DNA of 64,000 bases from NCBI RefSeq assembly GCF_027580225.2, contig NC_073354.2:31454001-31518000 (forward strand). The letters run 5' to 3'. The stretch comes from Misgurnus anguillicaudatus (lineage: Eukaryota; Chordata; Actinopteri; Cypriniformes; Cobitidae). Under the pieces are notes generated by a model, which saw nothing but the letters and a program-made list of their open reading frames with translations, was not told where the DNA came from and searched no databases. Positions 39,301-52,266 of this stretch are shown here, in pieces (within the stretch, counting starts at the first letter, position 1; the number at the start of each line of letters is the position of its first letter). A program made the translations under genes and the position numbers.

Positions 39301-42300
39301 TCAATTTGTATTGAGTATTGTATCAAGCATTGTTTCAGATACTGAACATGTTTTATGCTGCTTCACATTCTTGAGATTGTGTAAGAATGAATGTTTTTGT
39401 AAGAGAGTGCTTGTGTTGTTTATTGGCTAGAAACCCTGTTTATTTTAACAACCATCTATGGCCGAAAATACATTTACACCAAACCTGTGATACTGATGGC
39501 CAAATCAAAACCTTTTTCTGACCCGATTAGCCCCTATTAATGTAAACTGTGCTAAATAAAAGCTTGCTCCGGGGAAAAGCGCAGTCATTACTTCATATTA
39601 CCCAGTAATCAGAGGAAAACTTTATTGACTGATACCAGAGAAAGAGAAACGCTGGAGCTCTCTAAATAACTACAAGGAGAATTAGAAACGCTGCGTGTGT
39701 CCGTGCTTGAAAACCAAAAATCCATTACACTGACAAATAGAGCTGCTTTCAGCGAAGGAAATGAAGTCCTGCTTCATCTGCATGCTTTAATTATTCCAAG
39801 CAGTGTATATGAAAAACCAGTCCTTCATTTACCCTTTCCACAAATGCCTTGTCCGTCAAACGGCTTGACCTCTGTGTCTTCACACTGATAAGGGCAAAAT
39901 TTGCATTGGCGAATCTGCTCTCACATCTGGCCCCTTCAGTTTTTATACAGGCTTCACAATTTAGACTCATTTCTATTGACTTAATGACTTAAAAACTGAT
40001 GAAGTTATTGCCAATTTATTTCACATTCCTAATTTTATGTGATTAGGCACCACCGTGAGGGGTAAAATTGGTTTGTGTGACAGTCTAATGTGCTTGAAAT
40101 AGCGTATTGTTATCCTGTTTCAGCTCCGCCGGCGGCAGTATTGGGGTTTAAGGTCAGACGGTTGGAGGAATCTGACTCATTTCACTAGACGAAGCTGAAA
40201 CAAGCTTTACTAAGCTGCAATTTCACACTATAGCACCACCGTCACAAACCCAGTTGGAAATATGGAGCCATATGCATAACGTATTTTTTAATTGTTGATA
40301 TTTTGGAGACGTGTTTCAAAGGTTTTTTCGGTGATTGGTTTTTAATGTTGCATGAATCCAACAACCTGTTGGCATCTGAGCGCTCAACGCACCCCACCGC
40401 TCCACAGGTGGCTATCTGGAGGGGGTTTGCGAGGTGAAGGGTTCGCTTGGCCTGTCTCTCCTGGCCCTGCAGGTGTCTGATTGGACATGAGCCTGTGCTC
40501 ATCGAGGCGGCCAGATCTCTAATTCGAACATGCTGCATCTGGCCCGCGTGCGCTACGAGATCACTTTATTGTTTTTATCTGCCTCTTATCGCATTTTATA
40601 CGTGACTCATTGCTTAGCCGATTTTCCCCTCGGGGTCTACGCTCTTGCCAGGGCGCTGTTGTGTTTTTGTCGGTGACAACTGAAATATTTTCCGCCAGAT
40701 TCGACCCCATTTGTTACAGCATTCCCCCTAGACATGTTCAACAAAGCAAGTCTAACAGCTATTATGCCATTACTGTCTTAGATTTCCATGTCAACAACAC
40801 ATACCAATATATGGTAACCTTTTATTTAAATCATCGATGAGGGTCCAAATTTAGTTCTTCCCGTCTCTGGCATTTTCCGCTGCTTTAGCTCTGGCCATTT
40901 AGCCCTAAACTCACATAATTGGATTACTGAGCCCTGGCCGTTAGAAGCCACTAGCATAATCTTCTGCTTTAATAGTCCGTGATATTTTCAGATGCGCCAT
41001 GCCGTATTTAGGTTAAGCACGCTTACTGTTGCAATCTGTTTGTTACAACCACATCCGAAACCAAACCAATCTTGGTGTTAAAGGTTTATCGTGCAATGTT
41101 TTTATACATTCCCGTAGCTCCCTGTGTTGTATCTCACTTGACGTTTTGCACCATGGGATATTCTGACAGGGTGAAAATTGGTTTATGTAGTGGGATGACA
41201 TGTCACTGGAAGTTTTTGAAGGATTATCACAGCTTGAGCAGTCTAGGAAACAGATCTTTATAGGTTTCTTGGCAGGTTCTTAGCGGTACGGTAGCGTTAA
41301 AGCTTTGGAATGAGTGTTTTATATTGTGATTCATTGAATAATTCCTCACTTTTATTTCCAGGATTCTTCACTTGATCGACGTTTGCATCGTTTTACCTGC
41401 CAAATGTTTTGTTTGACAAGGCAAGTAAGGCTGTTTTGTTAGTTACAGTCGATTGAGTGCTGTAGTTTTAACAGCATGTCACATGAGAACATAAATGTCA
41501 TTTCAGCCAACGAGCCAGATTTCAGTTTCTAGTTTGGGAAATGCAGTCTGTTATGTGTAACTATTTGCGTTTAGCAGTGTAATGGGGGGATGTTTTTTAT
41601 CCGTATGCATTATTATTCACTGTGAGGATGTCTTGATATTAAAACTAGGACTCGTATCATATAGATCAGATCAGGGTCCCTATCTTTTTCCCTTGGGGCC
41701 CTCGCTACGAACATATATGGCAATCTGTGCCCCCCCAACCCTCTACATCCATCTTTTCTTATGAGTTTGCCGTACATTGACAATCTTGTTGAAATGGAGC
41801 GAGCAATACTGAAATAATTACTTTACATAAGAGAATATTTGACCTTATATTGATATTGTGAGTCTATGATTTAAAAAATATTTTATATAACACTATTTGT
41901 GAACATGTTATGCATATATTGCACAGAAAAATAGCATTTTAGAGGTCATTGTTATAAAGTATAAATATTCTTTGTTTTTAATTATAATTCTGATAAATAT
42001 TCTGCTAACCAGTGGCGGCCCATGACTGCTCATTCGATGGGCGCAAATTTAAAATAAGTGTTCGGAGTGTCATGTGTGCTTGTGTTTTCAAAATATGTGT
42101 TTTTTGTGTCATGTGAACCATGTGCATTACGTGTTTTGTCAAAATAAGTGCCTGCTGCATATGCGTTTATGATAAAAGAGACGCTCACGTTCACAAAATA
42201 CATGCAAGACACTCCCTTAAAGGAGACATTTCACAAGATTTTTTTAAGATGTCAAATAAATCTTTGCTGTCTCCAGAGTGCATATGTGAAGTTTTAGCTC

Positions 42301-42937
42301 AAAATACTATATAGTAGGGCCGGGACTCGATTAAAAAAATTAATCTAATTAATTAGAGGCTTTTTACATGGATTTTTATGAATAATGACTGAATACATAA
42401 GCTTAAAGGAACATGCCCACATTTTGGGAATTTAGCTTATTCACCGTATCCCCCAGAGTTAGATAAGTCCATACATACCTTTCTCATCTCCGTGCGTGCT
42501 GTAACTCTGTCTGATGCAGCCACCGCTAGCTTAGCTTAGCACAAAGACTGGAAGTGGGTGGCTTTAGCTAGCATACTGCTCCCAATAAGTGACAAAATAA
42601 CGCGATCATTTTCCTATTTATGTGTTGTGATTTGTATAGTCAAACCGTGTACAAATAACAAGGTGATATGAGACACAGCGATCTTTTAACAGTATACATA
42701 CTGAGAACTATATTCTCTGAAGACGAAGCACTGCCGCATGGGCGGAGTGATTTGCACAATTCTGACCGAACTCTCTGCTCCTCACCAGGGGCTTCTCGTG
42801 TGCTGCGAGCAGATCACTCCGCCCATGCGGCAGTGCTTCGTCTTCAGAGAATATAGTTCTCAGTATGTATACTGTTAAAAGATCGCTGTGTCTCATATCA
42901 CCTTGTTATTTGTACACGGTTTGACTATACAAATCAC

Positions 42938-45332
42938 CAGTGTTGGGGTAGTTACTCAAAAAATGTAATTAGTTACTAGTTACTAGTTACTTCTTAAAAT
43001 TGTAATGAGATTACTTTACTAGTTACTGCATTTGAAAAGTAACTTCACTACTTATTACTTTACTTTACTTTTTTTTACTTTTTCTTAATTTACCACATAG
43101 ATACATGGACATGTTTAGGCGGGGTCGGCTGATGATGAGTAACTACTTTAAATGACCGGCCAGGGCTCTAGACTAACTTTTTGCACTGGTTGCACTGGTG
43201 CGCCTAACATTTTTTCTTAGGTGCACCAGCACAAAAGTTAGGTGCACCCTAATTTTTGACCCCATCGGATTTATAGTTCGCCCAAAAATTAAAATTCTGT
43301 ATAATTTATTTGAAAATCAGGTTTGTAACTCTCATGTTGTTGCAGGCCTGTGTAGGTGTCTTTGTTCTGGTGAACATGAATGAAAGTGTTTTGAGGAATG
43401 TTTGTAACCAAACCATTCATGAGCCCCATTCACTTCCATAGTATTATTTTTTCCTACTATAGAAGTGAATGGGGCTCATGCTTGGTTTGGTTACAAACAT
43501 TCCTCAAAATATTTTCATTCATGTTCACCAGAACAAAGACATTTATACAGGTTTGTAACAAAATGAGGGAGAGTTAATGATGACAGAATTTTTTATTTTT
43601 GGGTGAACTGTCCCTTTAACACCGCAAGTTTAGCGCCCATGGTGGTTTCATACAGAATATAAACATGTAGGCTATTTTATAATTTTCATGTTGTCATTCC
43701 ATTTTCCTTATACGAGTCATGCACAGTCCTGTTTGATAACCCACATCCGCGCGATTAAAATAACAGTTGACCCATTATCCGACATCAGCATCAATTTATT
43801 TCATACCCGTTTTACATAAAGACTGCGACCGGCCGCACCACAAATCGTGATGTAAGTAGAAACCTTTAAAGATCTTCATGCAGAACATTGACAGAAATAA
43901 GCACACGACCATGCTTGTTCAAATATATTATCATTTAATGTGAAACTTTGTGAGGGTCGGCTGATTGACAGCTGAGCGGTCAGCAGTGTTTGAACACTCA
44001 TAAGCGCTGCGCTTATATTTATTATTACCTTATAAATTGATGATATGATTGCAGTGATTCCAAAGGGATGTCCAAAAAAACTCAAGTAGAATGTTAAATG
44101 CTTAAAGTTTAATGTCTCTTTCACGCTGCCCTGTGTAAACCCACGCGGGTGATGGCATGAAACGCGTGAGGAGCTTGCATTTTGCATTACCTTAAATTAC
44201 CTTAAATTATGGTCATACAAATAAAAGTAAAACAACATTCAAAACTGTAATGTGTAAATTTATTTATGTAAAGTTACACTCGCAATAATAACAAAACATT
44301 GTGCTTTTTTAAATAGGTAAAAAGTGTTTTGTGCTGCATTGGTTTGGGAGCACGTCACACAAAAAATAAACTCATATAGGCTATAGGCTGCTTTCGAATT
44401 CGTTTTGTTAATTTGCTAATTATTTAAGGGAAACACATTTCATATAGGCTTATTTATTTTATTATTTTTTCACCAAAGAAAGACGTAATCATCACATTCT
44501 ATTCATTGTAATGCTTTTTGCGCATAAACTAAACCCTTGGGGGAATTATTTATAAATGAATCAACAACGCAATTCAAGGAATTAACTTATTTCTCTATTT
44601 AAGACAGTCTGGCAGGGCGGTAACAGCGATTCATCAAACACCGAAAAGTTTATAGGATTAGATTTGGAAGTAAGATTATGAAGAAAACAGCGGTCCTGAC
44701 TCCTGGCTTTTTTCTATAAATTGAGCGCACGCGACATTGCTGTTCGGGTTACGTTCAAATAATTTCTTTAAAAGAATTATGCTATGACTCGATTGAGGTT
44801 CATTACCTAATTCCGTCTTCGAGTTCGGACCTCTCGATCCCTGACCGGTAAATTAAGCAGGATCTTTCGCCACAAGTGTTGTATTGCCATGCTGGGCTTA
44901 CAAATGCTCAGACAGGTTGCTCATCGCGTTGTCAGCAGTTGAAAGACACTTGTCGTGTGGGCATAGTGTGCATTTCACACGAATATTTTTGTCCTTTCGA
45001 GCAATACGCTGAAAGTAATGTGAATATCGCCCCAGTGGCTGAAACCCTCCGTCTTCATTTCCCGCTCCCCTTTGCACCAGCAGCTACGTCAAATCAATCT
45101 CTATGGCAACGGCACACGTACAGGGACACGCATGCACGCACCACTTAAACAGACAGAACTTTACACCCAGGCAAACACTGCTTGGGTAACGCAGGAAAGC
45201 GCGTTCCTATAGTCTAGTAAAGTAGTGTAGTTACCAATATTATTAGTGTAATGCGTTACTTTACTTCGTTACCCAAAAAAGTAATGTAGTTACTGTAATC
45301 CGTTACTTTGTAACTCGTTACCCCCAACACTG
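42938..45332. mobile_element. hAT-type element, CAGTGTTGG ends, layer three
   Basis: Perfect 8-bp direct repeats CAAATCAC lie at 42930-42937 and 45333-45340. Ends CAGTGTTGGGG / CCCCCAACACTG match the family at 37338-37812 and are followed by gttact/agtaac strings. At 2.4 kb it is five times longer than that copy; its interior includes a TTAA-family scrap (43273-43615) and a ggtgcacc-repeat region near 43190-43250. No transposase motif recognised. Confidence 0.88.
43273..43615. mobile_element. Decayed AGGGATAGTTCACCC-family palindrome, layer four
   Basis: The right end gggtgaactgtccct is followed by TTAA (43616-43619); the left is eroded (tagttcgcccaaaaatt). The centre mirrors exactly: catgagccccattcacttc / gaagtgaatggggctcatg. 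Confidence 0.75.
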
Positions 45333-45637
45333 CAAATCACAACACATAAATAGGAAAATGATCGCGTTATTTTGTCACTTATTGGGAGCAGTATGCTAGC
45401 TATAGCCACCCACTTCCAGTCTTTGTGCTAAGCTAAGCTAGCGGGGGCTGCGTCAGACAGAGTTACAGCACGCACGGAGATGAGAGAGGTATGTATGGAC
45501 TTATCTAACTCTGGGGGATACGGTGAATAAGCTAAATTCCCAAAATGTGGGCGTGTTCCTTTAACAAAATATTGTTTATTTTTGTTCAACCAAGTCGTTG
45601 TACCCGGAGTCAGGCTAATGTCCACGCTAGCTGCTGT

Positions 45638-45734
45638 ATGTTTTGCATTGAGATGATACTTGAGGCTCGATGTGCTGCGGTGATATGTGAATTCCTTGTT
45701 GCATATCTTACACACAACCATGCTCTTATCGACG
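45638..45734 (-). pseudogene. BED zinc-finger remnant of a hAT transposase
   Basis: On the minus strand the peptide VDKSMVVCKICNKEF is followed by YHRSTSSLKYHLNAKH. The C-x2-C pair (45701-45712) and the H-x4-H pair (45638-45658), with the intervening aromatic and YH.ST positions, fit the BED-type zinc finger found at the N-terminus of hAT transposases and ZBED proteins. The frame continues downstream into the TTAA element (45560 and below), so the original protein was cut there, and upstream it runs into a different repeat (cagtgatgcgcgggtc, 45740) and a TA microsatellite. No dimerisation or DDE region is left. It is a transposon relic rather than a host ZBED gene. Confidence 0.75.
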
Positions 45735-45793
45735 CTTACCAGTGATGCGCGGGTCAATGTATAAACAACCCGCCCGCAACTCGGACCGCAAAG

Positions 45794-45795
<2 letters not shown>

Positions 45796-45849
<54 letters not shown>
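45796..45849. repeat. (TA)n microsatellite
   Basis: About 27 TA units within a gggtc/gacccg-rich repeat. Confidence 0.95.
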
Positions 45850-45853
<4 letters not shown>

Positions 45854-48328
45854 CCCGACCCGCTTCCTGGCCCGCATTTCTTAAAGTAGTAAAAAGTGTT
45901 TTTTAAATCAAAATCAATGTTTTTATTCATAAATACTGTATATCCTCGTTGGTGTCAGATGACCTCTGCCAGTGAAATTTCTGCTCTTTACTTACATTGA
46001 ACGGGTAAGTCCAAGGAGGCTTCCATGTCGTTCTGAAAATACTGATAAACTATAATAGCCGAGAGGGACTAAAAGCACTAACCTGCCAACGCGTTTCCAC
46101 AGCGCGTTTTCAATTAGAACACGTGAACCAGCTGAAATGGACAAGGAGACCTACGGCTACCGTAGTTGCAACACGCATTTGGAAAAGCGAGGCGCTAGAG
46201 AGCACTGTTCGTTTGAATGCAAAATACAATTTAGATGGGGTAAATCCTACTTATTGTCCCTTTAACAGTAAACTCTGTTTATGCATGAGATTATGCGAGT
46301 ATCTGGCAAACATGAGCGTCTCTTTTATCATAAACCCTTTAGATGCGTCTGCAGCAGGCACTTATTTTGACAAGATACGTGATGCACACAGGTTCACTCA
46401 ACGCGCAGAACACACATTTCGAAATTACAAACCACACACATGACGGGCTACATACATGTTGTGATTAACTTCGCATAAAGCGCTCTCGAAAAAAGAAGTC
46501 ACTGGCCGCCACTGCTGCTAACCGTGCTTTGCAAAATACAGTGAAGAGACTTCACATTTATTTTTTGATGTCAAGCTGAAATGCATTAATAATTTACTCA
46601 GAGGTCTGTATTTGGTGAATTCGTAGAGATTTAAAAATAAAAAAGCACAGCTTGTCCTGAAATAGATCAAATTTCTGCCACTAACTTTTTTCTCGGAGAA
46701 GCACAAATACTTTGCCCAAAGGTCTGCATAAATCAATGGCATGGCGCCTGATAAATTTATGCACAGCCGTAAATCTTTATTTATTTTTTCAGACGTTGAT
46801 ATATTTGAATAACTGCTTCAGTTCCCACATGACCCGTAGTCAGTTATTGGTTCTTTAAAGGTTAAAATCTCTCCAGCTGTAGCATGCTAGCAAGAATAAA
46901 GAGGTCTGGGAGTTTTTGTATGACAGCATGTTGTGTTGTTGCTCTCATTTACAGCTCAATACAATGGCAATCTCTATTGACCTTCTCCCTTGAAAGGTCA
47001 CTTTTATTAGCAGATTTATATCAGATTTTGTATTACAAGAGACAGGCTGTTGTGTATAAAAATGAATGGGAGAATTTATATTGGCAAATAGGCAGCTGTA
47101 GTCCCGCCTTACAGTTAAATAAGCAAATTGGCTTATTGTTTCCTGATTCAACTGATTAATACATTTTTTACATGATTATAGCTGCATGCAGAATAAGTCA
47201 AAATTTACTCATGTTCAAGGGAAACTCTAGGTTTTTTCATGGCAGGTACTTCCAAAGTTTAACTATGAATGGTTTTATTATGGATGGTTAGTATAAGAAG
47301 ACCATCAGTGATAGTTGGTGGCTTTGAGGGCATGTAGGTCTTCGGCAGATCTTTCTCTTTGTCATGTTAACATTTAAGCCTGACGACAGTGTGTGTGAGA
47401 GAGAAAAAGAGAGAGAGGCATGGAGGAAAAGGAAAGTGTGACGATGACATGTCTTTTCACAGAGTGTTTTGACAGGTGTACGCAAAGCAATCCTTCTTTC
47501 TTTCCTGGTTCTCTGTGACTGCTCCTATCTGATCGCTGTGGTTTCAGACCTCTTTATCGTCTGGTGAGAGCCATGCAAGTGTGCCTTTTGTGGAAGTCTT
47601 GAGTAAAGGTCAGCAAATAAAGTACTTGATAGTATCTTTTGTCCTGTTGCGATTGTGTGCTTTATCTCAGTCAGGTACTGTAATGCAATAAAAGCATCAC
47701 TTACTGTATATAGTAGATAGTAGGGTCAGATATACCAAAAGTTTGGCTTCAGTACCTAGCTTGCTATCAATATTCAATCGATACCCTTGGCAACTAATGT
47801 ACAGGGTGGGCCATCCAACGCCATTTCAATTAGCATTGTCAATAGTGTCAATGCTTTTTGTTTTTAATAGTTTTTGTGTGCATGTATATGTGTATGCGTA
47901 TGTAAAACGCACAGCCTTAACAGCATTTCTTTCGATTGTCAGTAGCCTGTGAAATTACACACCACAAATCCTGTTCTTTCTTTAAAATAGCGTGGGATGA
48001 CGTTCAGGGTCAATACGGCTCTACGTTCTCATAGTTCCCATGATCAGTTTTGCTATATCAGTAAGCACAGGTGCATCCCACTGGCCCATTTCATCACAAT
48101 GCTAAAAGCCTTCTCTCCATCTATCTTTCTTCTCTGTCATCTCATGCCATCCATCTCATCTTTTCTGCCTGCTCCTCATTTCCATTTGAATGGCAACGAT
48201 ATGGCCACACTGTTTATCATTCTCAAACATGCCATTAACAACCAAACGTTGAGGCGAGAGAGATAGCTGCATATTATTCTGGCACATTTTCGCTTGTTTT
48301 CATAATTAGGCTTGTAACAAAAAGACAG

Positions 48329-50266
48329 TCCCACCAGGATTTTGTGACTTTTTTGGTGATTTTTGTGATCAAAATTACAGGGTTTTTTTTTATCAGAAAT
48401 TTGTGAGAATTTATTTTATTTTTCTAACTGGGATACCATAAATGCTTAAAGGGACACTCCACTTTTTTGGAAAATATGCTCATTTTCAAGCTCCCCTAGA
48501 GTTAAACGTTTGATTTTTACCGTTTTGGAATCCATTCAGCTGATCTCCAGGACTGGCGGTACCACTTTTAGCATGGCTTAGCATAATCCATTGAATCTGA
48601 TTAGACCATTAGCATCTCGCTAAATAATAACCAAAGAGTTTCGATATTTCTCCTAATTAAAACATGACTCTTATGTAGTTACATCTTGTACTAAGACTGA
48701 CGGAAAATTAAAAGTAGCGATTTTCTAGGCCGATATGGCTAGGAACTATTCTCTGAATCTGGCGTAATTCCAGGTGCAATGATATTACGCAGCGCCTGAA
48801 AATAGTTTCCTTGAAAACTTTTAATAGCAGAGGACGATTTTCGGCTGCTGCGTAATATCATTGCGCCTCCTGCAGCCATGTTACGGCAGCAAAGTCCTTG
48901 ATTATTACGCCAGAATAAGAGTTGTGACTTTCTAGACCGATATGGCTAGGAACTAGTCTCTGATTCTGGCGTAATTCCAGGTGCAATGATATTACGCAGC
49001 GCATGAAAATAGTCCCCTTGGAAACTTTTAATAGCAGAGGACGATTTTCGGCTGCTGCGTAATATCATTGCGCCTCCTGCAGCCATGTTACGGCAGCAAA
49101 GTCCTTGATTATTACGCCAGAATGAAAGTTGTGATTTTCTAGACCAATATGGCTAGGAACTATACTTTCATTCTGCCGTAATTTTAAATAGGAAAAATAT
49201 TGAAACTCTTTGGTTATTTTTAGCGTGATGCTAATGGTCTAATCAGATTTAATGGATTATGCTAAGCTATGCTAAAAGTGGTACCGCCAGACCCAGAGAT
49301 CAGCTGAGTGGATTTCAAAACGGTAAAAATCAAATATTTAGGAGAGCTGGAAAATGAGCATATTTAAAAAAAGTGTCCCTTTAATATTAAATTAGTAAGT
49401 TCTCTGGTACATAATCAAGTAAATAGAGAAACAAATAAAAATAGGACAAATAAGTACAAAGTATAAATACATACAAACAGCTGTCATTTATAAAATATAT
49501 ACAGTAATTCATGGACACAATAACCACATATCCAAAACTACATTTTCCCTAAACTTTGCTTTATATAACCATCTTTGTGTACCTATTTACGCCGTATGGA
49601 CATTTGGCCTGTGTGTATGTGTCCGTTCAAGTGCAAAGCCTGAAAGGAGAAAGGAGTGCGATCCTTGCACGCTGACAGGTGGCATACGCACGTGTGCCAG
49701 AGTCCTGCGTGTACCCTATTTGATTTAACGGGTGGATTATTTATTAATGTGTCATTTGCCGTGTGGATGCGGCTGTGGAATCAAAAGGCACGGGCGGGAC
49801 TGCAGGTCTAAAACCCAAGACCATTTCGACTCGATTCCATACACGCTGATAGACAGCTGTTTTCAAACGGCCCTGTGCTTATTTGTGTTCACGGTCTGTC
49901 TGAAGACTGATAAAGGTTTTTTAATTAGAGCGCAATGTGCGGGTTTGAGTCAAACGAGTTAATGCTTCCGCCGGTTAACGGGGTGTTCTGTTAATGATGA
50001 GTTTGTCCCGTGAAGACTCTGAATTGGGTGTTCATGAAATTAACTATGGGGTGCAGGGTTGCTACCCTATATAACGGGGTGCGTGCTAAAAGGAGATGTG
50101 CATGTGCGTTAGTAAAATAAAGTGAAATAAAACCCCATCTACACCGTATCATGAAAGAATACTAGAACATTTTTATTTATTTTTATGAGATATTTTTGCA
50201 ATTATTTTGCGCAAAATTAGAAATTATGCAAGATCGCAAAAAAAATCGTAATTTTGGGACTGAATA
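48329..50266. mobile_element. Possible hAT-like host element (CAGTCCCA ends)
   Basis: cagtcccaccaggattttgt at left and tcgtaattttgggactg at right could be inverted ends; both are followed by gattttt.gtgatc / gatcgcaaaaaaaatc strings. No target duplication. The 0.93-kb TTAA palindrome lies between. Tentative. Confidence 0.35.
48450..49380. mobile_element. TTAA palindrome, AGGGACACTCC family, with internal duplication
   Basis: TTAA at 48446-48449 and 49381-49384. Ends agggacactccacttttttg / aaaaaaagtgtccct. Arms share gcttagcataatccattgaa and its complement. The centre holds two direct 207-bp units (48731-48937 and 48938-49144) followed by the start of a third. A truncated left arm of the family is at 58216-58380. 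Confidence 0.88.
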
Positions 50267-51384
50267 AATGTTCTTCTTTGTTTAGTTTTTTTTTAAAGTG
50301 GACATTTCTGCACATAGAGGCATCAGTGTCTTATGAAAAATTGAACAGGTTGATCCACCACTAATATATTCCACTTTTTATTCCACCTCGCTGCCCATTC
50401 ATCTGGTCGTGTTATAAGCACAATGGCGTTGTGTTAGCATATATCTGTCCTGTTAAAAGATGCCTGCTCAGCCTTGCGGAAATCAATTTATTCCTCAGTT
50501 GTCTATCACATGACTGTACATGTGACGCAGAATTAATTCATTATAGGCATACGAACAACCCACCAGAAGCACATTAATCTCAATGGATCTGTTTCTGGTT
50601 TATTAGACTGAAACTCAGAAGAAGAGATGCTTTAAATTCGCTCAGCACTAGATCTAAGAGATTGCAGAAACATATTTTTGTGTTGTATGTACTTTGCACA
50701 AACCAGATGTGAGCAGTCTTCTTCGTTTAGCACTGCAGCCAAAAGGAAGCCATCACAGACATTGCGGCTTTCGGCAGGAGCTCTGGGTGTAATTTACGGG
50801 CCGCATTCATAAAAGAGTTCGTTCGCTCAGGTTTTCAGATCCAACCTTGGGGAAATATCATGGACTTCATTATTCATTTAGTGTAGTGCTGAGAAAAGGT
50901 TCTCTCTGTACATATCTTTAATACATCACTTTTACAATGTTTTCCCTTAAGATGAAAAAGATATTGCGTTAAGAGAGGCGAGCTGCTTTTCATCACATTC
51001 GTATAAGCCTGTCTCTGAGAACATTACTCCTTCTGCAGTGATGATGGAGAAGATCAAAGCCCAACAGTTCGCTGCACGCTGCTATCAGTTTTGTTCTGGC
51101 TGGGCTGCCCTTGTCAATTCTGCTGGACTATTGGTCGACCAACATGGGTTTGTCAATAGCAACATTCAGATAGACAGACAGGTAGCCGATGGCTTATATA
51201 TTTGTGAAGTTAATGCTTTTCTACATTCCCTAATAAAAAAAACTCCTAAAACCATCTGGTTTAAGTTGGTATTCCAGCTTGACCAGCTTAAAAAGTGGCC
51301 AAAACACATTTAGGCCAGGTTGCTAAACCAGCTAAGACCAGGCTGGGAGTTGACTTTAGCTGTTTTTTGCTGTGTAGTACACAG

Positions 51385-52266
51385 TAGGGGTGGCACGGTA
51401 TATGAAAAAACATCCGAACCGTGTGTGTGGCACGGTTCGACGCATGCGAAATGTAGCCGCATGCCTGTATGTTACCTGCAGCCTTATATACTTTCGTCTG
51501 GCTCCACAGCGCGAGCGTCCGGTCCGTTTGGGGAGGTGTTTATACTCGACGCGCAGACTGGGTGCCGGCCCGATGAGACGTCATGCTCGGCCAGATTCGC
51601 CTGGACCTTGTGCTTCTTGGGTTGCAGAGCCCCGTGCAAAGTTTCAAATTTGACATGCAAACCCCTAAGTGAAAGGGGTCTTGCGCACTCTACGCGCATT
51701 TCCGCCCACTTAGCGCTGACGTCATTGGCCCTGTCCCAAATGGCACACTCATGACTTGTGGTCCTCTTCAGAGTCCACACTTTGATGACATCATCTAGTG
51801 CAGACTTTAGGGACCCTTGATGCGAGTCCTTGTTGGTGCACCGGAGTCATATTTTGGGACAAACTCGAGCGTCATGCCGGAAATGGGTAGAGAAGTTGCC
51901 CATCAGTGTGAACTCTTTCCTTCCGATTGGTCTGATTGCTCTTTCGCAAGAACTTCTGGGTTGGTAAAGTGCGCGAGCCTGCTGCATCAAGGGGGCAAAG
52001 GAGGCGCTGATGAGCACACTTCAAAGCGTAAAAATGACAGATGGGACACCCTACGGACTCGTAGAATAAGCGAGCACACGCAATTTAAGGCCACAAGACC
52101 GAAAGTCAACATAAAGTGCGCCATTTGCGACATTTTTGCCCTGTAAATTTCTGGAGTGAAAACGATTTAAAGAAAAAAACAACAAGAACCGTACAGAACC
52201 AAAAATCGTGACACTAAAACCATAATACGAACCGAACCGTGGGCTTTGTGAACCGTGCCACCCCTA
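51385..52266. mobile_element. hAT-like element, TAGGGGTGGCACGGT ends
   Basis: Perfect 15-bp inverted ends TAGGGGTGGCACGGT (51385-51399) and ACCGTGCCACCCCTA (to 52266). Flanking octamers gtacacag and atatacag agree at 6 of 8 bases, a plausible eroded hAT duplication. Overlapping open frames on both strands (up to 144 residues) are non-homologous to each other and to anything I know. The segment 51215-51380 just upstream is another interspersed repeat with mirrored ccagct/agctgg strings. Confidence 0.75.

Larger units (their letters stand above)
42407..45560. mobile_element. TTAA palindrome, layer two of the nest
   Basis: TTAA at 42403-42406 and 45561-45564; ends AGGAACATGCCCACATTTTG / CAAAATGTGGGCGTGTTCCT. 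Removing the element at 42938-45332 and one copy of its 8-bp duplication leaves 751 bp. The remaining arms are near-perfect complements: gactatacaaatcac in the interrupted right arm matches gtgatttgtatagtc in the left arm. Mirror open frames on both strands (42668-42856 and 42708-42896) prove the palindrome and are not genes. Confidence 0.88.
42010..46514. mobile_element. hAT-type element, 4.5 kb, outermost layer of a nest
   Basis: Perfect 8-bp direct repeats CTGCTAAC lie at 42002-42009 and 46515-46522. Ends CAGTGGCGGCC and GGCCGCCACTG are exact inverted copies, and the inversion extends further in: gtcaaaataagtgcctgctg at left matches the complement of cagcaggcacttattttgac (46353-46372), as does gataaaagagacgctca. 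The terminal inverted repeats are thus about 200 bp. Left interior also holds a scrap of the AGGGGACATATC family (42219-42305). Contains the nested layers and BED remnant listed below. Confidence 0.88.

Noticed and set aside
42668..42896. Two near-identical 62-residue open frames on opposite strands as a conserved small protein
   Set aside because: They are the two complementary arms of one palindrome.
51320..51754. 144-residue open frame and overlapping frames on both strands
   Set aside because: Lies in the GC-rich interior of a hAT-like element with perfect 15-bp ends; overlapping frames on both strands reflect composition, not coding.
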